Shown piece after piece: positions 31,395 to 39,830 of a stretch of 39,830 nucleotides of DNA. The position numbers and the translations under genes are program-made. Location of the stretch: assembly GCA_013697585.1 (NCBI GenBank), contig JACCWP010000291.1:1-39830 (forward strand), read 5' to 3'. The first letter of the stretch is position 1; each line of letters begins with the position of its first letter. The notes under the pieces are model-generated. The model saw nothing but the letters and a program-made list of their open reading frames with translations, was not told the DNA's origin and did not search any database. The stretch comes from Nocardioidaceae bacterium (GTDB lineage: Bacteria; Actinomycetota; Actinomycetes; Propionibacteriales; Nocardioidaceae).

Positions 31395-32528
31395 ATGCCG
31401 CACCGCCCGTACGCCTACGCCATCGCCATCGCGATGCTCTCGGGCCTGATCGCGGCGGTGGGAGCGCTCGTGCTCGACCTCCCGCTGCGCGACCCCGACG
31501 GCGTCGCTGGTCCCTCATACATCAGGCTGCCCGCCATCGTGCTGGTCGCGCTGCTCGCCGACATCGTCCCGCGGGCCTGGTATCGCACCCCGCGCATGAT
31601 CGACTTCTTCACCACGGCTCGGACCATCCTCGGCCAGCGTTGGAGCTGGGCACGGCTGCGGGTGGTCGTGATCGGGCTGGGTTGCTTCTATCTCAGCTAT
31701 GTCTCGTACCGGAACATCAAGAGCTTCCTCCCGGCAGTGACTGAGCCGGTCTACGACGACTTCCTGGCCGCGACCGACCGGCTGCTGCTGTTCGGCCACC
31801 GGCCCGCAGACGTCCTGCACGACCTGCTCGGCGTCGGTGTGTCGGCGCACGTGCTGTCGTGGGTCTACGTCAGCTATCTGTTGTTTGTGCCGGTCTCGTT
31901 GGCGGCCGCGCTGGTGTGGACCGCCAACGTGCGCAGGGGATTCTGGTACGTCACGGCGCTGTGCCTCAACTGGCTGCTCGGAGCGCTCAGCTACTACGCC
32001 ATCCCATCCCTCGGGCCCGGGTACGTGCGCTTCGGGGACTTCAGCGACTTGCCTGACACGGGCGTGGCTGCCCTGCAGGAAGGCCTGCTGCGATCCAGGA
32101 TATTCGTCATCTCCGACCCGATCGGCACCGAGGCGGTGCAGGGCATCGCGGCGTTCGCGTCCCTGCACGTGTCGGTCGTGGTCACTGCCGCACTGATCGC
32201 GCACCGGCTCGGCCTGCACAGCTGGATCCGGTGGACGTTGTGGACCTACACCGGTCTCACAGTGCTCGCCACCATCTACTTCGGCTGGCACTACTTGGCC
32301 GACGACATCGGCGGCGCCCTCATCGCCTACCTGTCGGTCGCCGTCGGTGCCAAGGCGACGGGGTACGAACCCTGGTCACTGCGTCGAATCCCCCAGACTC
32401 CGGACGACGACCCATCCGCCCACGACGTTGCGTCGCGGTCCGAGGCCGCCGACCAGCAGTCAGTCGACAGCCAGGGCAGCGATGAAGGCGTCTCCAACGC
32501 ACGGCGTACCGGCTCGGCAAACGGCTGA
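31395..32528 (+). CDS. PAP2-superfamily integral membrane phosphatase/transferase
   Basis: This 377-aa protein has about six to eight membrane helices and the PAP2 (inositolphosphotransferase-like) motifs: IPSLGPGYVRF, AAFASLHVSVVV with the catalytic His, and IYFGWHYLADDIGGALIAY with the second His and Asp. Such enzymes act on lipid phosphates at the membrane surface; actinobacterial relatives join phosphatidylinositol or glycolipid synthesis. The last 50 residues are hydrophilic and probably disordered. TAGGGT lies 9 nt before the ATG at 31395. It is divergent from DUF3145 with 141 bp between starts. Confidence 0.88.
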   Translation: MPHRPYAYAIAIAMLSGLIAAVGALVLDLPLRDPDGVAGPSYIRLPAIVLVALLADIVPRAWYRTPRMIDFFTTARTILGQRWSWARLRVVVIGLGCFYLSYVSYRNIKSFLPAVTEPVYDDFLAATDRLLLFGHRPADVLHDLLGVGVSAHVLSWVYVSYLLFVPVSLAAALVWTANVRRGFWYVTALCLNWLLGALSYYAIPSLGPGYVRFGDFSDLPDTGVAALQEGLLRSRIFVISDPIGTEAVQGIAAFASLHVSVVVTAALIAHRLGLHSWIRWTLWTYTGLTVLATIYFGWHYLADDIGGALIAYLSVAVGAKATGYEPWSLRRIPQTPDDDPSAHDVASRSEAADQQSVDSQGSDEGVSNARRTGSANG

Positions 32529-32724
32529 GCATCACCGGAGCGCCACTGCCGTTGCGCGGGTCCGCCGACGACCAGGCCGTTCGCACAGACAACGGGGAAG
32601 GAATCGGCGAGGATCAGTCGGTGGTAGATGCGGAGACACGCTCGCACGGACGGCGGTGCGGCGAGGCCGGCGCCAACGAGCAGGCGCACGTCCCGCTCAC
32701 CGCAACGTTGCACGTGGCGCTGCC

Positions 32725-32977
32725 GTGACCATCGACGCGGTCGTGACATTGCGCGAGATCACAGACTCGAATCGTGCCGAGGTGCTCCGCCTCGCCGTGA
32801 CACTCGAGCAGTCCGACTTCGTCGACGGCGTCGCGTCCTCGCTGCACGAGGCCGCCAACACACCCGACGCTCACCCGTGGTTCCGCGCGCCCGATGTCGT
32901 TCTACGAGCGTTCCGGATTCCACGCCACCGGCGGCATGCTGGACCGCGAGCATGTCTACGTCCTGCCGATCCAGTGA
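32725..32977 (+). pseudogene. GNAT acetyltransferase gene with internal deletion
   Basis: The GTG at 32725 starts a frame whose first 55 residues (VTLREITDSNRAEVLRLAV, FVDGVASSLHEAANTP, HPWFRA) match the N-terminus of a GNAT acetyltransferase. Near 32890 the reading shifts frame and continues as FYERSGFHATGGMLD and EHVYVLPIQ to a TGA at 32975-32977, which is the GNAT C-terminus. The central strands with the acetyl-CoA-binding RxxGxG/A loop are missing, so the gene lost an internal segment of roughly 60-70 codons and cannot work. The rest of the 511-bp gap (32529-33040) shows no gene. Confidence 0.65.
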
Positions 32978-33040
32978 CCCCGGCCAACCTCTGGCCTGTT
33001 CCCGATTGCAGCTGACGGCGCCTTTGGATAGGCAGTGCGG

Positions 33041-33940
33041 ATGAGCGATGACCTTCAGCTGGTCGACCCATCACCCGGGAACGTAACGGTTGCCGTACTC
33101 GGCACCGGCACGATGGGGGCAGCGATGGCGCGCAACCTGCTCGCGGCGGGTTATGCCACCCGGGTGTGGAATCGCACCGGTGAGCGGGCCGTGCCCTTGG
33201 CAGCCGACGGCGCAACTGTCTGCGGGACCGCAGCCGAGGCAGCCCGCGGCGCGACGCACCTGCTGACGACGCTGTGGGACCTCGACTCTGTCCGCGAGTC
33301 GGCTCGCGAGGCGCTCCCCGCTCTCTCGGCCGGGGCCGTCTGGCTGCAGGCGAGCACGGTTGGTCTCGACGGCTCACGTGCCCTGGCGGCTCTCGCCAAG
33401 CAGCACGATGTCGGCTTCGTCGACACCCCGGTCCTCGGCACGAGGGCCCCGGCCGAACAAGGCACGCTGGTGGTGCTCGCCACCGGTGACGCTGCCCTCC
33501 ACCCGGCAGTCGCCCCGCTGCTCGAAGCGGTGGGCGCTCGCACGATCTGGGTGGACGGAGAGGTCGGCGCCAGCCGGCTGAAGCTTGTTGTCAACGCGTG
33601 GGTGCTCGCACTCATCGAGGGCATCGCCGAGTCCGTGGCCCTGGCCGAGCGCCTCGGCATCGCTCCACAGCTCTTCCTGGACGCGATCAACGGTGGACCT
33701 ACGGACACGCCGTACGCCCAGATCAAGGGAGCGGCCATGATCGCCCGCGACTTCCCGTCGGCGTTCAGCCTCGCCGGGGCCCTCAAGGACGCTGGGCTCG
33801 TGCTGGACGCCGCCCGCGAGGCCGGTCTGGAGATGGCCGTCACGGAGGCTGCCCGGGACCAGCTGGCACGGGCAGCGGCGGCAGGTCACGGGGACGAGGA
33901 CATGGCTGCCATCTATCGGGCCGTGCGCACCCGGAAGTGA
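33041..33940 (+). CDS. NAD(P)-dependent beta-hydroxyacid dehydrogenase (HIBADH family)
   Basis: This 299-aa protein has the N-terminal Rossmann motif VAVLGTGTMGAAMARNLLAAG with VWNRTGERA, the GTRAPAEQGTL substrate region and the catalytic Lys in GASRLKLVVNAWVL. Helix-rich C-terminal sections (FLDAINGGP, FSLAGALKDAGLVLDAARE) complete the family plan of 3-hydroxyisobutyrate dehydrogenase, tartronate semialdehyde reductase and related imine reductases. The usual substrate motif DAPVSGG is altered to DTPVLGTRAP, so the substrate is uncertain. The ATG at 33041 is used; a GTG two codons earlier is possible. It stands alone between two gene-poor stretches. Confidence 0.88.
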   Translation: MSDDLQLVDPSPGNVTVAVLGTGTMGAAMARNLLAAGYATRVWNRTGERAVPLAADGATVCGTAAEAARGATHLLTTLWDLDSVRESAREALPALSAGAVWLQASTVGLDGSRALAALAKQHDVGFVDTPVLGTRAPAEQGTLVVLATGDAALHPAVAPLLEAVGARTIWVDGEVGASRLKLVVNAWVLALIEGIAESVALAERLGIAPQLFLDAINGGPTDTPYAQIKGAAMIARDFPSAFSLAGALKDAGLVLDAAREAGLEMAVTEAARDQLARAAAAGHGDEDMAAIYRAVRTRK

Positions 33941-34403
33941 GCAGGGGCGTCATGACGCCCCGTTCTGAACCGGCCTTCACGGCTGGCGGTCGGTCGTGTC
34001 GGTCAGTGACGCCCTGGCTGATGACGTACTCGTCGCGGAGCGCCTCGACGGCAGCCCGCTGGACTGTGACCAGGGAGCACCAACCAGGTTGGCCGGCCCG
34101 AAGCAGTACGGCTGTCAGCACCAAGCACCTGTGCCGCATCGAAGTGCATACCGGCGAGCCGAGAGCCACGCACGGGTCTCTGCCAGACGATTGGAGCTGC
34201 GGCTGCCAGCCCCATCCAAGGGCGAGGGTCTGGGAAGAGGAGCGTCAATCACTACCCCCCTGGTTGGTGCGCCGCGTCTATCGACGCTCCGCCGCCTCCA
34301 TCGCGCATCTCAGACAGCGACGCCACCGGGAAGGCCGCATCCCGCTGCAGTCCCGCTCACCGGCTGGGCGCACTGTGCGCCGTCGACGGCGTCGCGCCCG
34401 CAG
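33941..34403. other. 463-bp stretch without a convincing gene
   Basis: Frames are open on both strands, but none has a ribosome binding site, a recognisable domain or consistent codon bias. A minus-strand tail (EALRDEYVISQGVTDRHDRP) could be the end of a lost gene. I see no repeat, hairpin or promoter of note. Confidence 0.4.
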
Positions 34404-34952
34404 TCACTGGCCGGTGCGGCCGTCGATGCGCTCGCGCAGCAGGTCTGCGTGCCCAACGTGGCGGGCGTACTCCTCGATCATGTGCACGACGATGTCGCGC
34501 ACTGGCGTGATGTCGTCGGCGAACGGCACCATGGCGTCCATCGCAACGTCTCCGGCCAGCCATGCGTCGGCGGCCGCAACCTCGCGACGCCAAGTCGACC
34601 ATGCCTCCTCAACGACAGCCGGGTCGGCAACCGCACCGTTGAAGTCGTGGTCGCAATCGGTCTCGGACCGATAGAGCCGGGGCACGTCATGGCCTTGCAG
34701 GACCCGCTGGAACCAATGGTGCTCGACCTGCGCAAGGTGGCGCACCAGACCGAGCAACGACATGGTCGACGGCGGGACGGACCGCTGCGCCAGCTGTGCC
34801 GCATCGAGCTCCTCGCACTTCATCTGCAAGGTCAGGCGGTAGTGCTGCAGATAGCCCCACAGGGTCTCCTTCTCGCCGACGGGTTGCTCGCCGGTCTTGC
34901 GGGGATCCTCCGGGGGGTCCACCCACATGTCTGGGGCCGTTCGCTCGCTCAT
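34404..34952 (-). CDS. DinB-family (DUF664) protein
   Basis: This 182-aa four-helix protein has the three-His metal site pattern of the DinB/YfiT superfamily: LVRHLAQVEHHWFQRV in helix 2 and IVVHMIEEYARHVGHADLLRE in helix 4. The N-terminal LWGYLQHYRLTLQMKCEEL and STMSLLGL are typical of DUF664 actinobacterial members. Some relatives are metal-dependent thiol transferases using mycothiol or bacillithiol; whether this one is cannot be decided. The start at 34952 (MSERTAPDMW) is preferred to one six codons upstream by similarity of ending rules and spacing. It is divergent from DUF2237 across a perfect dyad. Confidence 0.9.
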   Translation of the reverse strand: MSERTAPDMWVDPPEDPRKTGEQPVGEKETLWGYLQHYRLTLQMKCEELDAAQLAQRSVPPSTMSLLGLVRHLAQVEHHWFQRVLQGHDVPRLYRSETDCDHDFNGAVADPAVVEEAWSTWRREVAAADAWLAGDVAMDAMVPFADDITPVRDIVVHMIEEYARHVGHADLLRERIDGRTGQ

Positions 34953-34999
34953 GCATCCACAGTGCTCCACGCGGGGTGAGGGACTCGCAGCGACTGGCT

Positions 35000-35023
35000 G
35001 CCGGTGGCACGAATGCCACCGGC
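35000..35023. promoter_or_regulatory. Perfect 10-bp dyad between dinB-like and DUF2237 genes
   Basis: GCCGGTGGCA - CGAA - TGCCACCGGC has no mismatch. It covers the expected -35 region of the DUF2237 gene (predicted start of transcription 35042) and lies 48 bp upstream of the divergent dinB-like start. A shared repressor site is the simplest reading; an RNA hairpin would lie outside both leaders. Confidence 0.55.
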
Positions 35024-35029
35024 GTGCGC

Positions 35030-35035
35030 GATGCT
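35030..35035 (+). promoter_or_regulatory. Candidate -10 of the DUF2237 gene (leaderless)
   Basis: GATGCT is followed by 6 nt and the GTG at 35042. No Shine-Dalgarno is present. Confidence 0.45.
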
Positions 35036-35041
35036 GGATCG

Positions 35042-35434
35042 GTGACAGAGCGCAACGTCCTTGGCGACGAGTTGCACCCGTGTGGCACGGACCCGCTGAC
35101 CGGGTACTTCCGCGATGGCTGCTGCAGCACCGGTCCAGAGGACCTCGGGAGCCACACCATCTGCGCCGTCGTCACAGCCGAGTTTCTCAACCACCAGCTC
35201 AGCATCGGTAACGACCTCTCGACACCGAGACCCGAGTACCGCTTCGCCGGACTCTCACCCGGCGACCGCTGGTGCGTCACCGCGGCGAACTGGGCGCGAG
35301 CCTATGACGCCGGCGTGGCTGCGCCGGTCGTGCTGGCCGCCACCAACGAAGCGGTGCTGAAGGTCGTGCCACTGGCAGCGCTCCGGGAGCACGCTATTGA
35401 CGTCCCGAGCGACCCGAGCTCACTCGAGCCGTAG
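35042..35434 (+). CDS. DUF2237 family protein
   Basis: This 130-aa protein matches the DUF2237 family: NVLGDELHPCGTDPLTGYFRDGCCSTGPED, GSHTICAVVTAEFL, GNDLSTPRPEYRFAGLSPGDRWCVTA, and WARAYDAGVAAPVVLAATNEAVL. Members have an almost fully conserved NVLG...C...GFYRDGCC pattern; here the aromatic pair is inverted to YF. The clustered Cys (CGTD and GCC) suggest metal or redox chemistry, but the function is unknown. The GTG at 35042 starts just before the conserved core, with GATGCT 6 nt upstream. The following 456 bp are the long leader of the helicase gene. Confidence 0.9.
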   Translation: MTERNVLGDELHPCGTDPLTGYFRDGCCSTGPEDLGSHTICAVVTAEFLNHQLSIGNDLSTPRPEYRFAGLSPGDRWCVTAANWARAYDAGVAAPVVLAATNEAVLKVVPLAALREHAIDVPSDPSSLEP

Positions 35435-35613
35435 GCGTCCGCCCGCGGGCCGAATCCTGCCCGTCCAACCCCCGGGGAGGTCACTCAGCCGAGAGGGTCA
35501 CGACACCTGGGTGGCCGGCGGCGGTGGCGGGCCCTGCCTCAGGAGTGCCCGGTGGGCTCTACGCCCGGCTCCAGTTCGAGAACCGCAGCCCCCCGCGCGC
35601 GTCAATTGGGCGC

Positions 35614-35619
35614 TACACT
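35614..35619 (+). promoter_or_regulatory. Candidate -10 of the SNF2 helicase gene
   Basis: TACACT, identical to the map -10, is the best promoter hexamer in the 456-bp gap 35435-35890. If used, the leader would be about 265 nt, unlike the leaderless genes elsewhere. I find no strong conserved structure in that leader. Confidence 0.35.
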
Positions 35620-35890
35620 GGACTTTGTCCGGCGCACGGGGTGAAGTCGCTCGTTCGGCGATGTCATCGGTTCGGCGGTCGCTGACTCGGCCATCGACTG
35701 TTGGTCGAGTTTCCGCTCGGGCGGGGCGTCGGGCCCGACGAGTCGATCTGTCGCAGATCCGTGGGACCGGGGTGCACAGCCACCGGGCCCACCTGTCCGA
35801 TCGACTTCTCGTCGCCCGGCCGCGGGACTGCGGGCGGGTGTTGTCAGTGCGCAGTGCTGAGCGTGCCTGGGCACTTCAGAGGAGGAGTTT

Positions 35891-38026
35891 GTGGCTCGAC
35901 GAGGCCAGCGCCAATCGAGCGCTCGCCGTATCGTTCCCCGAAACCAGCGACGCGTCCGAGACCTCGACAACCGGGGCATCATCCCGGTGCTCGCCCGCGC
36001 CGTGCGCGAGGTCGAGGCGGCCGCCGAGCGCGGACCGGTGATGGCTTCGGTGCGCACGAAGTTCCAGGTCGTCGCCCTGCTGGTGCGCGAGCAGCGCGCC
36101 CTCGTCAAGGCTGACGAGACCAGCAGCGAGGCGCACCGGGCTGAGCAGCTCAAACGCCTCGACGGGGTCGCGACGATCTTGGCAAAGACCGCTGCCCGCG
36201 ATACCTCGCTGCTCGCGCTACTCGCGGAGGACGCCGTCGTCTCCGACGCGGCCAGGTCGCTCAAGCGCGACATGCTACGGACTGCCGGTGTCGAAACCGC
36301 CCCTGACGAGGCCCCACCCACCAAGCCCGCTCTCGCCGATGCCACAACCGAGCGCCGAGTGGTGCCGCAGTCGGTCATCTCGCGACAGCTCGCCAACCCC
36401 TTCCTCGCACCCGACTTCGCGTCCGCCGCGCGGAGCCAGCCCCGTCCTCGCCGCCTGGCTGGTTGGGAGCTGCTCGGCCCACTCTTGAGGTCGTTCGAGT
36501 ACGCCGGCAGTGGAGCCCCGGCCTGCCTTGCCCTGCCAGAGCCGTCCTCCTTGGGAGCGCCAGGGGGCCTACAGCTGATGTCGCACCAGGCGCGACTGGT
36601 CGCTGCCGCCGCCGCCGGCCACCGGACCTTCCTGCTGGCCGACGAGCCGGGCCTCGGCAAGACAGCCCAGGCACTGCTTGCCGCGAAGGCCGCGAACGCC
36701 TATCCGCTGCTCGTGGTCGTACCGAACGTCGTCAAGACCAACTGGGCACGCGAGGCAGGCCTCTGGACACCCAACCGACCCTCCACCGTGATCCACGGCA
36801 ACGGTGACACGATCGACGGCTTCGCCGACATCGTCATCGTCAACTACGACATCCTCGACCGCCACGTCGATTGGCTCGGTGACCTCGGCTTCCGCGGCAT
36901 GGTGGTCGACGAGGCGCACTTCATCAAGAACAAGACCTCCCAGCGCTCACAGCACGTGCTGCAGCTCTCCGATCGCATCCGATCCCGCAGTGCGCATCCC
37001 CTGCTGATGGCGCTGACCGGCACCCCGCTGATCAACGACATCGAGGACTTCTCGGCCATCTGGCAGTTTCTAGGCTGGATCAATGACACGAAGCCGCTCG
37101 CCGAGCTGATGGAGTCGCTCGAGGAGACCGGCCTGACGCCGGCCGACCCGGGGTTCTACCCCGCCGCTCGCAGCTGCGTGGTCGACCTCGGCATCGTCCG
37201 TCGCCGCAAGGTCGACGTGGCCGCCGACCTGCCCGCCCGCCGCATCGCCGACCTCCCTGTCGAGCTCGACGGCGAGGCCAGCCGTTCGATCCGGGAGGCT
37301 GAGCGTGACCTGGCTCGCCGCCTCGTGTCGCGATACGAGGGCGCACTCGCGACGCGCACATCCGGCCTCGTCATCGAGGGCATCGACCATGACCTCGTGC
37401 GCCAGGTCGCCACCTGGGAACGGAAAGACACCACCACGGCAAAGACCGACCAGAACGTGTTCACCATGATGCGGCGCATCGGCCAGGCGAAGGCTGGCCT
37501 CGCCGCCGACTACGCCGCACAGCTCGCGCGAAATGTCGGCAAGGTCGTCTTCTTCGCCAAGCACGTCGACGTGATGGACATCGCCCAGCAGACCTTCACC
37601 AAGCGCGGGATCCGTTACTCGTCGATCCGTGGCCAGCAGACCCCAGCGTCGCGACAGCAGAACATCGACGCCTTCGTGAACGATCCCGACGTCTCCATCG
37701 TGGTCTGCTCCCTGACGGCGGCTGGCGTGGGCATCAACCTGCAGGTCGCGTCCAACGTCGTGCTTGCGGAGCTTTCCTGGACCGACGCGGAGCAGACTCA
37801 GGCCATCGACCGCCTGCACCGAATCGGTCAGGGGGACCCGGTCACCGCATGGCGCATCATCGCCGCACAGACCATCGACGCGAGGATCGCGGAGCTCATC
37901 GACAGCAAGGCCGGGCTTGCCGCCAGGGCGCTCGACGGTTCGGACGAGGAGGTGTCGTCATCGGCCGACGTGCAGCTGGAGGCGCTCGTCGCGTTGTTGA
38001 CCGACGCATTGTCGGCGTCACAATAG
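35891..38026 (+). CDS. SNF2-family DEAD/DEAH helicase-like ATPase
   Basis: This 711-aa superfamily 2 ATPase has motif I in LLADEPGLGKTAQALLAA (about residue 249), motif II VVDEAHFIKN (about 338), motif III ALTGTPLIND, and the C-terminal lobe motifs VVFFAKHVDVMD, SIRGQQTPASRQQ, GVGINLQVAS (about 613) and QAIDRLHRIGQ (about 637). The RIGQ form is the SNF2 type, closest in plan to SMARCAL1-like annealing helicases, which translocate on duplex DNA. The first 225 residues are basic and then helical, with no domain I know; they may bind DNA or a partner. AGGAGGAG lies just before the GTG. No nuclease or methylase partner is adjacent, so a defence-system role is not supported. Confidence 0.92.
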   Translation: MARRGQRQSSARRIVPRNQRRVRDLDNRGIIPVLARAVREVEAAAERGPVMASVRTKFQVVALLVREQRALVKADETSSEAHRAEQLKRLDGVATILAKTAARDTSLLALLAEDAVVSDAARSLKRDMLRTAGVETAPDEAPPTKPALADATTERRVVPQSVISRQLANPFLAPDFASAARSQPRPRRLAGWELLGPLLRSFEYAGSGAPACLALPEPSSLGAPGGLQLMSHQARLVAAAAAGHRTFLLADEPGLGKTAQALLAAKAANAYPLLVVVPNVVKTNWAREAGLWTPNRPSTVIHGNGDTIDGFADIVIVNYDILDRHVDWLGDLGFRGMVVDEAHFIKNKTSQRSQHVLQLSDRIRSRSAHPLLMALTGTPLINDIEDFSAIWQFLGWINDTKPLAELMESLEETGLTPADPGFYPAARSCVVDLGIVRRRKVDVAADLPARRIADLPVELDGEASRSIREAERDLARRLVSRYEGALATRTSGLVIEGIDHDLVRQVATWERKDTTTAKTDQNVFTMMRRIGQAKAGLAADYAAQLARNVGKVVFFAKHVDVMDIAQQTFTKRGIRYSSIRGQQTPASRQQNIDAFVNDPDVSIVVCSLTAAGVGINLQVASNVVLAELSWTDAEQTQAIDRLHRIGQGDPVTAWRIIAAQTIDARIAELIDSKAGLAARALDGSDEEVSSSADVQLEALVALLTDALSASQ

Positions 38027-38135
38027 CCCCGAGCGGTCGTGGACCCAATGGACGTTCAGGACGACGCGAGCTGCTCCCGGCCGTGCGGACTTGGCCCTGC
38101 CAGCGACCTCCTGGACCAGGAGCGAGTCAACGCCC

Positions 38136-38483
38136 ATGAGCTGGACGAGCGCGGCGAAGTTGCTCGAGCTGGGCGGCTCCTATCTCCTTGATCGAGTGAA
38201 CCTGGAGTTCAGCGGCGAGATGTGGTTCTGGAAGGGCCCGGCGCCGTGGCACTTCATCACCGTTCCGGAAGAGCAGTGCGATGAGCTGGGCGCGACTTCC
38301 GCGTTCGTGACCTACGGCTGGGGCATGATTCCGGTCGAGGCGCAGATCGGGGACACCCGGTGGAAGACGTCGCTGTTCCCGCAGGATGGGCGGTACATCG
38401 TGCCGGTGAAGGCGTCCGTGCGGAGGGCCGAAGGGCTCGAGGTGGGCGACCTGGTGACCGTCCGCCTAGCCGTCGACGTCTGA
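38136..38483 (+). CDS. DUF1905 domain protein
   Basis: This protein of about 115 aa consists almost wholly of a DUF1905 domain: [76 protein letters not shown]. The family is a small beta-barrel of unknown function, often fused to a bacteriocin-protection (YdeI/OmpD-associated) domain, which is absent here. The start is uncertain: ATG 38136 has AGGAG 13 nt upstream, while GTG 38196 begins right at the domain (NLEFSGEM). The shorter form would have 95 aa. It ends 182 bp before a large inverted repeat and is convergent with the UvrA-like gene. Confidence 0.85.
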   Translation: MSWTSAAKLLELGGSYLLDRVNLEFSGEMWFWKGPAPWHFITVPEEQCDELGATSAFVTYGWGMIPVEAQIGDTRWKTSLFPQDGRYIVPVKASVRRAEGLEVGDLVTVRLAVDV

Positions 38484-38667
38484 CGCCGGACCAACGCGTT
38501 CGACGTGCACCGGGCGAACTGCTCGATCAGGTGAATCATGACGCGTCGAAGGCGTGCGTGCCCACATCACGGACCTCGGCGATCACGGCTGGCAGGTCGC
38601 CGGCGCTAGGGTCACCGGGCCAACGGGGAGTCACTCGCCCGTGTCGAACACTCCCGTTCCCGGTTCA

Positions 38668-38707
38668 CCTGAGACGAGTCGAAGCAGGCGAGAGCACTCG
38701 TCTCAGG
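38668..38707. terminator. Perfect 12-bp inverted repeat between convergent genes
   Basis: CCTGAGACGAGT (38668-38679) pairs fully with ACTCGTCTCAGG (38696-38707) around a 16-nt loop. It lies 18 bp beyond the UvrA-like stop and downstream of DUF1905, so it can end both transcripts. There is no T-run. Confidence 0.55.
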
Positions 38708-38725
38708 GTGTCCTCGAGGGCTCGG

Positions 38726-39830
<1,105 letters not shown>

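Noticed and set aside
35891-38026. SNF2 helicase as part of a phage-defence system
   Set aside because: The neighbours are DUF2237, DUF1905 and a UvrA-like gene. No methylase, nuclease or known defence partner is adjacent.

Overview
The window is high-GC DNA from an actinomycete (Actinomycetota). The evidence is C/G-dominated third codon positions, many GTG starts, a class A RNase P RNA, and an AceE / PucR-type regulator / FabD-FabH-AcpP-FabF-AccD gene order. Its backbone follows the well-known actinobacterial order glnA2 - panB - RNase H fusion - zinc ribbon - Nif3 - ahpE - DUF3052 - aceE - regulator - fabD. The separate fabD/fabH/acpP/fabF type II fatty-acid genes and the DUF3145 gene suggest a non-mycolate lineage, perhaps Propionibacteriales. 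That placement is inference.

Left third (1-10410), conserved housekeeping: a class I glutamine amidotransferase (cut by the window edge) coupled to a GlnA2-type glutamine synthetase; glutamine-dependent NAD+ synthetase (nadE); a 7-copy 22-bp tandem repeat; panB; methionine aminopeptidase; a secreted HNH nuclease; rnpB; then a coupled minus-strand operon of Nif3-like protein, zinc-ribbon protein and RNase HI/phosphatase fusion.

Accessory segment (about 10411-17000), inserted between nif3 and tRNA-Val: a membrane GGDEF-EAL c-di-GMP enzyme; a two-gene operon of a 53-aa peptide and a LuxI/FeeM-like acyltransferase behind a hairpin that overlaps the ribosome binding site; a 38-aa glycine-tailed membrane peptide; a 54-aa basic protein; two tail-to-tail VapBC toxin-antitoxin modules with related operator-like repeats; and the remains of a GNAT gene.

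Middle (17034-31253), conserved central metabolism: tRNA-Val(UAC), ahpE, DUF3052, aceE, an rRNA methyltransferase, a PHP-domain protein, a FasR-like PucR regulator, and the fatty-acid operon fabD-fabH-acpP-fabF-accD. A candidate regulator site lies before fabD and two competing RNA dyads lie between acpP and fabF. A membrane-anchored protein and DUF3145 follow.

Right third (31395-39830), mixed: a PAP2 membrane protein, an internally deleted GNAT pseudogene, an NAD(P)-binding beta-hydroxyacid dehydrogenase, divergent DinB and DUF2237 genes around a perfect dyad, a SNF2-family helicase with a long leader, a DUF1905 protein, and the C-terminal part of a UvrA-like ATPase that runs off the right edge.

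Two themes cross the window. Many genes have an NANNNT -10 hexamer 6-7 nt before the start codon, which implies leaderless mRNAs. A family of about 22-bp tandem repeats occurs in three separate intergenic regions.
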